A stretch of 36,036 nucleotides of DNA from an uncultured Prevotellaceae bacterium (GTDB lineage Bacteria > Bacteroidota > Bacteroidia > Bacteroidales > Bacteroidaceae). The stretch lies in contig CAMVLT010000038.1 in the NCBI GenBank assembly GCA_947168395.1, positions 1 to 36,036 of the forward strand. Direction: 5' to 3'. Every line of letters begins with the position of its first letter. Within the stretch, counting starts at the first letter, position 1. The notes under the pieces were generated by a model, which did no database searches, had not been told where the DNA came from, and was given only the letters and a program-made list of their open reading frames with translations. The position numbers and the translations under genes were made by a program. Of the stretch, positions 15,646-22,780 are shown piece by piece.

Positions 15646-16632
15646 TTACTGCTTAACCACCAACGACATACCAGGTCGCAGCCCCTCCATCTTCTCGACG
15701 GGACGAGCCTTCACCTCAAAGGTCTTCAAGTCGTACTGACCGTTGGTCTTCGTGGCCTTCCATACAGCATAGGAGCCCTGGTCTTTCATGTAGTAGACCT
15801 TCATCTTGATATCTTTGTTGAACGCTGGAACGTAGGCCGAGAACTCGGTTCCCACCTGAAGGCCGTTCAGCTGGTCTTCACGCACGTTGAACGTTCCCCA
15901 CATATCGTTCATCATGGAAATGGTCATGATAGGTGAGCCCGTGCCCACCAGCTCGCCAACCTTGGGATAGATGGAGCTGACCTCGCCTTCCATCTGGGCA
16001 ACCTGCACCGTCTCGCCCAAGTAGGAATTCACTTCCTGCACGGCACCACGGGCACGGCTGACCTGAGCCTGGGCGGCCAGCTTATCCTCGCGGCGGGCAC
16101 CGTTGACTGCCATGTCGTACTGGCTCTGGGCAGCCTTGCACTGAGCCTCCATCGCTTTGTACTGGGCAAACACCTCGTCACGCTTCTGAGCCGACATCAC
16201 ACCCTCGTCGAACAGCCGCTGGATACGCTTGTACGACTTCTCGGCAATTTCCAGCCCAGCCTTGGCCTGCTGCAGCAGCTGGTAGGCACCCTGTATCTGC
16301 TCTTTGCGGGCACCATTTTGCGCCTTCAGCTCTATAGCCGAGGCAGCATCCTCGGCACCTCGTGCCTGCTCCATTTTTGCCCGCACCTCGGGAGCATCGA
16401 GAATGGCCAGCGTATCGCCCACCTTCACGTAGTCGCCTTCCTTCACGCGGATTTCAAGTATGCGGCCAGGCACCTTGCTCGACACGCGGTATTCCGAAGC
16501 CTCTACCTGTCCCTGCATGATTTCAGGGTCACGTCCCAATGTAAAGAAGCCTATCAAGGCTACAATGATAATGACTGCTGCAAATCCGAGTATGGCGAGC
16601 AGAATGTTGTTATGCTGTGATTTTGCGCTCAT
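15646..16632 (-). CDS. HlyD/YbhG-family periplasmic adaptor
   Basis: A 328-residue membrane fusion protein: an N-terminal anchor (LLAILGFAAVIIIVALIGFF), a biotinyl-lipoyl-like half (VSSKVPGRILEIRVKEGDYV), a long coiled-coil hairpin of about 110 residues, the second lipoyl half (GEVSSIYPKVGELVGTGSPI) and a beta-barrel. It should link the permeases to the TolC-like protein. It lies 36 bases after the TolC-family gene and 3 bases before the first permease. Confidence 0.9.
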   Translation of the reverse strand: MSAKSQHNNILLAILGFAAVIIIVALIGFFTLGRDPEIMQGQVEASEYRVSSKVPGRILEIRVKEGDYVKVGDTLAILDAPEVRAKMEQARGAEDAASAIELKAQNGARKEQIQGAYQLLQQAKAGLEIAEKSYKRIQRLFDEGVMSAQKRDEVFAQYKAMEAQCKAAQSQYDMAVNGARREDKLAAQAQVSRARGAVQEVNSYLGETVQVAQMEGEVSSIYPKVGELVGTGSPIMTISMMNDMWGTFNVREDQLNGLQVGTEFSAYVPAFNKDIKMKVYYMKDQGSYAVWKATKTNGQYDLKTFEVKARPVEKMEGLRPGMSLVVKQ

Positions 16633-16668
16633 AGTAACTTTATTTCTTTTTTCTTGGTTCTTTGTTCA

Positions 16669-18240
16669 TTAATCATTAGCACGAAGTGCGCCAAGGGCCT
16701 TCTTCATGTTTACCTGCGAGAGCCGGACGTCAATCTCGGCATCAATCTTCTGCGACTTCGCCTGCAGCCATGCCGTCTGTGCCTCCATCACCGTGGTAGG
16801 CGTAATGACACCCTCGGCAAAACCGAGGTTGGCAGTACGCAGGTTCTCGTCGGCACGCTTCACGCTGGTCTCGGCCAGGGTCAGCCGCTTGTTGGCCTCG
16901 TCCATCTGGTAAGCCGTTTGGGTAGCCTGCAACTCAATCTTCTCCCTGGCCTCGGCAAGCTCCAATTTCAGAATGGTGGTGGCACCCTTCGACGCGCGTA
17001 CCTTATACATTACGTCACCCCAGTTCCAGATAGGCACCCGTACCATCACCCCTACGTTCCAGAATCCACGGAAGTTCTTCTGGAAGCCGTTCAGTACGTT
17101 GGGATTGCTCACGGCATAGCCACCAGTCAGTGCCACCATCGGCAAGTTGCCCGCTTTCAGAATGTTGGTCACCTGATGCGACATGGCCGTCATATTCTCC
17201 AACTGCTTCAGTTCAGGACGGTTGGCCATAGCCTGTGCCACATCTAACTGGGGAGCCAAGGCCACGGCAGCCACGTTCTCGCCCTCCTCTTCGGGCAGGA
17301 TAATCTGCTCGTTCACCGGCAGGCCGATGGTCTGACATAACAGCATGCGCGACAGTACCAGTCCGTCGTTCACCTTAGTCAGCGTCATCTCGGCCTCGTT
17401 CAGTTTCACGTCGACGCTCAAGCCATCCGAGCGGGTGGCCACACCCTCCTCTATCATCTTGTTTACATTATCGTCGAGCTGCTTCACCAGGTCAAGATAA
17501 GCCTGAGCCAGCCGCTGCTTATGGCGCAGCGAGACAACCTGCCAGTAAGCCTTGTCGGTGGCATAGATGGTGGCCTGCTCCTTGGCATCTATACTGTTCC
17601 GAGCCATCTGCTCGTTGATGTCGGCCATGCGGTTGAGCGCAACGATGCTGCCACCCATGAAGACGGGTTGCGTCAGCATGATGGTACCTGCCCACACATT
17701 ACGGGTATCGGTGTCGAAGGCATCGACAATCTTCTGTCCGAAGGCATTCAGCGTGCCTTCTATTTTCTCTGGCGACTGCTGAAGCATCCCAGAAAGTGCC
17801 TGCAGCTGGTCTGTACTGATGCCTAACATGCTCAGTGCCGTGGCAGCCTTTCCCAGTCCTCCCATCATTTCCTGCACAGCACCTACCCCCTGCTGGAAGT
17901 CAGGACTGTTGACCAAGCCGGTGCCCAGGTTCGACAGCGTAGTCTGCTGGCCGTTGCTGAGCAGCTGCACAGGCTCGGAGGTGTGCATATAGGTTCCCAA
18001 GGCACTGACGTGCGGCAGGTACTTCGTGCGGGCTGAGCGACGGAGGTTGGCAGCAATGTCCTGCTTCACCTTCGACACACTCAGCTGCTTGTTGTTGCGC
18101 AGTGCCATTGCCCGGCAGCTGTCAAGTGACAACAGCCTCTGGCCTGCAATTGGTAAAGGTAAAAAGGTAAAAAGGTAAAAAGGTAAAAACCATTTCACCT
18201 CTCCTCTACCCTTTACGATACTTCTCAAGTTGCTAAACAT
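16669..18240 (-). CDS. TolC-family outer membrane efflux protein
   Basis: A 523-residue protein with the TolC duplicated helical barrel pattern: LLSLDSCRAMALRNNKQLSV at the N-terminus and LTLAETSVKRADENLRTANL near the C-terminus. The signal peptide's hydrophobic core (FLPFYLFTFLPLPIAG) is encoded by four tandem TTTTTACC octamers plus a partial unit (18152-18189). The ATG at 18240 is in frame. Another ATG at 18193 sits directly before the repeat in a different frame. The outer-membrane channel of the operon; cargo unknown. Confidence 0.88.
   Translation of the reverse strand: MFSNLRSIVKGRGEVKWFLPFYLFTFLPLPIAGQRLLSLDSCRAMALRNNKQLSVSKVKQDIAANLRRSARTKYLPHVSALGTYMHTSEPVQLLSNGQQTTLSNLGTGLVNSPDFQQGVGAVQEMMGGLGKAATALSMLGISTDQLQALSGMLQQSPEKIEGTLNAFGQKIVDAFDTDTRNVWAGTIMLTQPVFMGGSIVALNRMADINEQMARNSIDAKEQATIYATDKAYWQVVSLRHKQRLAQAYLDLVKQLDDNVNKMIEEGVATRSDGLSVDVKLNEAEMTLTKVNDGLVLSRMLLCQTIGLPVNEQIILPEEEGENVAAVALAPQLDVAQAMANRPELKQLENMTAMSHQVTNILKAGNLPMVALTGGYAVSNPNVLNGFQKNFRGFWNVGVMVRVPIWNWGDVMYKVRASKGATTILKLELAEAREKIELQATQTAYQMDEANKRLTLAETSVKRADENLRTANLGFAEGVITPTTVMEAQTAWLQAKSQKIDAEIDVRLSQVNMKKALGALRAND
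18152..18189 (-). repeat. GGTAAAAA octamer array inside the TolC-family signal peptide
   Basis: Plus strand: GGTAAA (18152-18157), then four exact GGTAAAAA units (18158-18189). Because eight is not a multiple of three, every reading frame encodes the same cyclic peptide FLPFYLFT. A copy-number change would shift the frame of the downstream gene relative to its ATG. Confidence 0.85.
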
Positions 18241-18269
18241 TATGTTTACTATTTTTCCCTATTTACTTT

Positions 18270-19166
18270 TTAATTGAACGAGAAGGTTCTGCTACCTATC
18301 ATATTGCCGTCGCAGAAGATGCTGACACGGTAGTCGCCCGCCTCGAGCATCTGCGACACCTGCCAATAGAGCGTCAGCGGTGTTTCCTCACCTGTGTACT
18401 CGATGCTCTTCTTCATCGTGTATTCCAGGTTCTTGTTTTCGTAGGGGAACGTGCCCCCACCGCGCAGCGTATTGCCGCCAGGATTCTGGATACGCACATA
18501 GACGGTGCGGGTGCCGTTCGAGGCAGTGACGTTACGGGAGATGGTGAAGCTGACCTGCATGGTCTTGCAGTCCTTGATTTTCTTCACCGCCTTGGTCTTC
18601 TCCTTGCTGAACAGTCCCTTGCTGGTCTTCAAAGCCTGCAACTGGATATTTGTGGCATCCAACTGGGCGGCAATGGCCACCTTTTCCGACAACGAAGCCT
18701 TCTCGCTGCTCAGGCCGGCAATCTGCGTATTGCGCTCAGCCAGCTCGTCCTTCACCCTTGTGTTCTCGGCACGTAGTCGTTCGTTCTGACGGTTCAGCGA
18801 GTCAATCTGCATGACGTAGTCGCGCAGCACGGCACGTACCGTGGCCAACTCCTTCTTCAGACGGGTAATCTCGCGGGCATCGTCGGCCTTCGTCTTCTTC
18901 AGCTCCTCCAACAGCTGCTGGGTACGCATCTGCTCCTGTGTCAGCTGGGCAATAATAGAGTCGTTGTTGATTTTAGTCTTCATCTCGCTATACTGCAAGG
19001 TGAAACGCTCATACTCATTCTCCATCTCCTGCTTGTCGAGTGCGGCAAGTTCCTGCATGTCAGCATTCACCTGCTTCTGTTCCTTCAGATTCATCGACAA
19101 ATAAACCACACCGCCAAGCAAGGCAAGTATCACCACTATGAGTGGTATTAAAATCTTTTTATTCAT
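18270..19166 (-). CDS. Membrane-anchored coiled-coil protein leading the efflux operon
   Basis: A 298-residue protein: an N-terminal membrane anchor (ILIPLIVVILALLGGVVYLS), a long coiled coil (about 28-185, rich in E, K, L and Q heptads), then a compact beta-rich C-terminal domain with CKTMQVSFTISRNVTASNGT and SIFCDGNMIGSRTFSFN. Not a known enzyme. The frame is open to 19190, but the promoter -7 box (19188-19195) fixes the ATG at 19166. It ends 29 bases before the TolC-family gene and may be a structural accessory or unrelated co-transcribed envelope protein. Confidence 0.7.
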   Translation of the reverse strand: MNKKILIPLIVVILALLGGVVYLSMNLKEQKQVNADMQELAALDKQEMENEYERFTLQYSEMKTKINNDSIIAQLTQEQMRTQQLLEELKKTKADDAREITRLKKELATVRAVLRDYVMQIDSLNRQNERLRAENTRVKDELAERNTQIAGLSSEKASLSEKVAIAAQLDATNIQLQALKTSKGLFSKEKTKAVKKIKDCKTMQVSFTISRNVTASNGTRTVYVRIQNPGGNTLRGGGTFPYENKNLEYTMKKSIEYTGEETPLTLYWQVSQMLEAGDYRVSIFCDGNMIGSRTFSFN

Positions 19167-19187
19167 TTCTTTGTTAATTAACGGGTG

Positions 19188-19218
19188 CAAAGGTACACAA
19201 TTTCATCGAAATGGCAAA
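19188..19218 (-). promoter_or_regulatory. Promoter of the efflux operon
   Basis: Minus-strand -7 box TACCTTTG (19188-19195) and -33 TTTG (19215-19218), 19 bases apart. Back to back with the cydAB promoter. Confidence 0.7.
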
Positions 19219-19234
19219 GAAATTTAAGTTTTTG

Positions 19235-19266
19235 TTTGGAAGTTAACTTCTTTTTCTTTATATTTG
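19235..19266 (+). promoter_or_regulatory. Promoter of DUF4492-cydAB
   Basis: -33 TTTG (19235-19238) and -7 TATATTTG (19259-19266), 20 bases apart. Leader of about 20 bases before the ATG at 19292. The two divergent -33 boxes are only 16 bases apart, so expression of the two operons may interfere. Confidence 0.7.
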
Positions 19267-19291
19267 CAATCTGAAATAAAAGAACGGGGTT

Positions 19292-19510
19292 ATGAAAAAA
19301 GACAACTTCGCCTATCGGGTCTTCGACCTCTACTACGACGGATTCCGCAATATGCGTCTCGGACGGACGCTATGGGCCATCATCCTAATCAAGCTCTTTA
19401 TCATCTTCGCCGTCCTCAAGGTATTCTTCTTTCCCAACTTCCTGAAAGAGCAAGCTAAAGGCGACGAGGCAGGCTACGTAGCAACGGAGCTGGTTGAACG
19501 TGCGCAATAA
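19292..19510 (+). CDS. DUF4492-family small membrane protein of the cytochrome bd locus
   Basis: A 72-residue protein with one membrane segment (LWAIILIKLFIIFAVLKVFFF) and the N-terminal DLYYDGFRNMRLGRTLW pattern typical of DUF4492. In Bacteroidota such genes stand directly upstream of cydA, so a role in bd-oxidase assembly or as a small subunit is likely, but unproven. The ATG of cydA is 19 bases downstream. Confidence 0.8.
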   Translation: MKKDNFAYRVFDLYYDGFRNMRLGRTLWAIILIKLFIIFAVLKVFFFPNFLKEQAKGDEAGYVATELVERAQ

Positions 19511-19529
19511 CCTAAAAACCAATAACAAT

Positions 19530-21110
19530 ATGACAAACATTCTACTAAACATTGATGCCGGAACCATCGACTGGTCAAGAGCGCAATTCGCCCTCACGGC
19601 AATCTACCACTGGCTCTTCGTGCCCCTGACGCTCGGCCTTGCCGTCATCATGGGCATCGCTGAGACCTGCTATTATCGTACGAAGAAACGCTTCTGGAAA
19701 GACACGGCCAAGTTCTGGCAGAAGCTCTTCGGTATCAACTTCGCCATGGGTGTTGCCACGGGTATCATCCTGGAGTTCGAATTCGGCACCAACTGGTCAA
19801 ACTACTCTTGGTTTGTGGGCGACATCTTCGGAGCACCCTTAGCCGTCGAGGGCATCGTTGCCTTCTTCATGGAGTCGACGTTCGTGGCCGTGATGTTCTT
19901 TGGCTGGAACAAGGTGTCACGCGGTTTCCACTTAGCCTCGACGTGGCTGACGGGCCTTGGTGCCACCATCTCCGCGTGGTGGATACTGGTGGCCAACGCC
20001 TGGATGCAATGCCCTGTGGGCTGCGAGTTCAACCCTGACACCATGCGCAACGAGATGGTGTCGTTTGCCGAGGTAGCCCTCTCGCCGTTTGCCGTCTCAA
20101 AGTTCTGCCACACCGTCACCTCGGCATGGATTATCGGTGCCGTGTTCTGTGTCGGCGTTAGTTGCTGGTATCTGATGAAGCGTCGCGAGACGAAGATGGC
20201 CGTCGAAAGTCTGAAGATAGGTGCCATCGTAGGACTGGTAGCCACGGTGTTAGCCGCTGCCACTGGCCACAAGTCGGCACAGGACGTCAGCAAGGTGCAG
20301 CCCATGAAACTGGCCGCGATGGAGGCGCTCTACGACGGCGGCACTGGCCAGGGACTGAAGATTGTGGAGGGCATCGAGGTGCCCTACGCCCTGTCGTTCA
20401 TGGCCACCAACGACTTCAACGGCTATGTGCCAGGCATCAACGACCTGCTGAACGGCTATACCACGCCTGACGGTAAGGTGGAGCCTTCCGTAGACGAGAA
20501 GATAGAGCGGGGCAAGATGGCCATCACCGCCCTTGCCGCATATCGCAAGGCGAAGGCTGAAGGGGCAAGCGAGGCAGCAATCAATTCCCACTTGTCAACG
20601 CTCAAGGAGAACATGCGGTACTTTGGCTACGGATACGTCAAGGACAGAAACCAAGTAGTGCCACCCATCGCCGTCAACTTCTGGGCTTTCCGCATCATGG
20701 TGGGCGTGGGCTGCCTTCTCATCCTTTATTTCGCCGTCCTGCTGCTCTTGGTCTACGACGTGCCCTACCTATCAGTGTTTACACGACGACTGCTGGCCGC
20801 CATCGGACTGCTCCCCGAGACGGCTGCCGACGGGAAAGGCATCACTGGTCTGCCAGCCTGGCACTATTGGCTGGCCATTGCGCTGGTGCCCCTGGCCTAT
20901 ATCGCCTCCGAGAGCGGCTGGCTGGTAGCTGAGTTCGGACGTCAGCCCTGGACCATCCAGGACATGCTGCCCACCTGGGTAGCCGTCAGCGACCTCCAGT
21001 CGTCGAGCGTCATCCTGACGTTCTTCCTCTTCCTCATCCTCTTCACCACCATGCTTGCCGTGGAAATCAACATCATGCTTAAACAAATCAAGAAAGGACC
21101 CGAACTATGA
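19530..21110 (+). CDS. cydA: Cytochrome bd ubiquinol oxidase subunit I
   Basis: A 526-residue quinol oxidase subunit binding haems b558, b595 and d. Likely ligands by alignment from memory: H27 in AIYHWLFVP (E. coli H19), E109 in AVEGIVAFFMES, H193 in KFCHTVTSAW (H186) and M390 in AFRIMVG (M393). The C-terminal GRQPW motif is at 470-474. The periplasmic Q-loop (about 255-375) is of moderate length. An upstream in-frame TTG at 19494 would give 12 extra non-conserved residues, so the ATG at 19530 is used. It supports microaerobic respiration and oxygen scavenging in an otherwise anaerobic organism. Confidence 0.96.
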   Translation: MTNILLNIDAGTIDWSRAQFALTAIYHWLFVPLTLGLAVIMGIAETCYYRTKKRFWKDTAKFWQKLFGINFAMGVATGIILEFEFGTNWSNYSWFVGDIFGAPLAVEGIVAFFMESTFVAVMFFGWNKVSRGFHLASTWLTGLGATISAWWILVANAWMQCPVGCEFNPDTMRNEMVSFAEVALSPFAVSKFCHTVTSAWIIGAVFCVGVSCWYLMKRRETKMAVESLKIGAIVGLVATVLAAATGHKSAQDVSKVQPMKLAAMEALYDGGTGQGLKIVEGIEVPYALSFMATNDFNGYVPGINDLLNGYTTPDGKVEPSVDEKIERGKMAITALAAYRKAKAEGASEAAINSHLSTLKENMRYFGYGYVKDRNQVVPPIAVNFWAFRIMVGVGCLLILYFAVLLLLVYDVPYLSVFTRRLLAAIGLLPETAADGKGITGLPAWHYWLAIALVPLAYIASESGWLVAEFGRQPWTIQDMLPTWVAVSDLQSSSVILTFFLFLILFTTMLAVEINIMLKQIKKGPEL

Positions 21111-22252
21111 CATACGAATTCTTACAGCATTACTGGTGCTTCGTCGTTTCCTTGTTAGGAGCGATACTGGTGTTCCTGCTTTTCGTTCAGGGAGCCAACT
21201 CCGTGGCCCGCTCATTGGGATACACCGAAGAGGGACGCCGCCTCGTCTACAATTCCACCGGCCGCAAATGGGAGTTCACGTTCACTACGCTGGTCACCTT
21301 CGGAGGTGCTTTCTTCGCCTCGTTCCCGCTGTTCTACTCCACCTCGTTCGGCGGTGCCTACTGGCTGTGGATGATTATCCTCTTCACGTTCGTGCTCCAG
21401 GCTGTCAGCTATGAGTTCCAGAACAAAATCGGCAACTTCCTCGGTCCCCGCACGTTCCAGTTCTTCCTCACGCTGAACGGCATCGTAGGCCCGCTGCTTC
21501 TCGGCGGCGCCGTGGCCACCTTCTTCGAGGGTTCGAACTTCATCATCGAGAAGGACAACCTCATCGACGTCGGCGCTATGACACCCATCATCAGCCGCTG
21601 GGCCAATGCCTCGCACGGACTCGACGCCCTACTTAACCCCTGGGTGCTGGTCTTCGGCTTCGCCGTGGTATTCCTGGCACGTACCTTAGGCATTCTCTAC
21701 GTGATGAACAACGTTAACGACGAGGACATCCGCAGCCGAGGCAGTGTGCGGCTTATCGGGGCTGCCGTACCGTTCCTCATTCTCTTCGTGGCCTACCTCG
21801 TACACCTGATTCTGAAGGATGGCTATGCCGTAAACGCTGAGGGGCTTATCTACATGGAGCCGAACAAGTACCTGACCAACCTGCTCCAGATGTGGTACCT
21901 GCTCGTACTGTTGCTCATTGGCGTCGTGCTGGTGCTCTTCGGCATCGGCAAGACCATCATGAGCAAGGAGTACGTCGGTGGCATCTGGCCAGCTGGCATC
22001 GGCACCGTACTGGTCGTGCTGGCTCTGTTGCTCACGTCGGCATGGAACGGCACCGCCTACTACCCCTCGACTGCCGACCTGCAGTCGTCGCTGACGCTGC
22101 AGAACTCCTGCTCCAGCGAGTTCACCCTGCGCACCATGTTCTACGTGTCGCTGCTCGTCCCCTTTGTCCTGGCCTACATCGTCTATTGCTGGTGGGCCAT
22201 CGACAAGAAGAAACTCGATAAAGATGAGTTGAAGACCGACCACGCCTACTAA
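21107..22252 (+). CDS. cydB: Cytochrome bd ubiquinol oxidase subunit II
   Basis: A 381-residue membrane protein of the CydB family with eight to nine membrane segments. Characteristic stretches include CFVVSLLGAILVFLLFVQGA at the N-terminus, YEFQNKIGNFLGPRTFQFFL, and LLVPFVLAYIVYCWWAIDKK at the C-terminus. The ATG overlaps the cydA stop (ATGA), so the two subunits are translationally coupled. No cydX-like ORF follows; a strong terminator does. Confidence 0.95.
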   Translation: MTYEFLQHYWCFVVSLLGAILVFLLFVQGANSVARSLGYTEEGRRLVYNSTGRKWEFTFTTLVTFGGAFFASFPLFYSTSFGGAYWLWMIILFTFVLQAVSYEFQNKIGNFLGPRTFQFFLTLNGIVGPLLLGGAVATFFEGSNFIIEKDNLIDVGAMTPIISRWANASHGLDALLNPWVLVFGFAVVFLARTLGILYVMNNVNDEDIRSRGSVRLIGAAVPFLILFVAYLVHLILKDGYAVNAEGLIYMEPNKYLTNLLQMWYLLVLLLIGVVLVLFGIGKTIMSKEYVGGIWPAGIGTVLVVLALLLTSAWNGTAYYPSTADLQSSLTLQNSCSSEFTLRTMFYVSLLVPFVLAYIVYCWWAIDKKKLDKDELKTDHAY

Positions 22253-22257
22253 CAGAT

Positions 22258-22287
22258 CCCCCCCGAGAGCAATCTCGGGGGTTTTTT
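22258..22287 (+). terminator. Intrinsic terminator of cydAB
   Basis: Hairpin CCCCCGAGA-GCAA-TCTCGGGGG followed by six T, six bases past the cydB stop. Confidence 0.92.
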
Positions 22288-22367
22288 CTTGTCCCGCACA
22301 GCACACCTGCGGTCATAAAAAAAGTTATTTTTACGGCTAACGGGAAAGCGGTACGGTATTTTAGTTG

Positions 22368-22375
22368 TACCTTTG
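22368..22375 (+). promoter_or_regulatory. Promoter of the small Cys/His protein and TonB receptor
   Basis: -7 box TACCTTTG 14 bases before the ATG at 22390. The -33 region has no clear TTTG, so an activator may be needed. Confidence 0.5.
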
Positions 22376-22389
22376 CATCCGTGAATCCG

Positions 22390-22725
22390 ATGAAGAAACG
22401 ACATATTACCTCGTGGGTACTATTGGCAGCGTTTGTGCCAATGCTGCTCTTCTCGTCACTTCACATTCACGACGACCACGGCTCGCTGCTGACGGAGTGT
22501 GCGGAGTGCGTAGCCCACCATTGCCAGGGACACATCACCCAGACTGATGCTTCGTTCGACGACTGCGTGCTATGCCAGTTTCTCTCGCTGACATTCGTGG
22601 ATGCCGCCATCACAGCGGTTGCTTATATCTTTAGTGTATCATGGATTTTCAATGCCCCGCTTCTGACTGTTGTCTGCAATACCAGCTGGGGCAGCATCGT
22701 CACGAGAGGGCCTCCTGCCGCGTAA
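22390..22725 (+). CDS. Small exported Cys/His-rich protein
   Basis: A 111-residue protein with an N-terminal membrane or signal segment (WVLLAAFVPMLLFSSLH). A metal-ligand-rich middle follows (HIHDDHGSLLTECAECVAHH, CQGH, then CVLCQF), and then a second hydrophobic stretch. The spaced HxHxxH, CxxC and CxxC patterns suggest a periplasmic binder of zinc or copper. It sits 55 bases before a TonB receptor on the same strand, with no promoter between. A GTG at 22381 is an alternative start. Family not recognised with certainty. Confidence 0.65.
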   Translation: MKKRHITSWVLLAAFVPMLLFSSLHIHDDHGSLLTECAECVAHHCQGHITQTDASFDDCVLCQFLSLTFVDAAITAVAYIFSVSWIFNAPLLTVVCNTSWGSIVTRGPPAA

Positions 22726-22780
22726 CTGACTAACCACAAGAGAAATCCAACCTATTTACACATTAAAGATTACAATCAGA

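Noticed and set aside
13215..19166. A broken ABC exporter missing its ATPase by deletion
   Set aside because: Genes are tightly packed with coupled ends and no scar; ATPase-less operons of this kind are recalled from other Bacteroidales, so loss is not the simplest reading.
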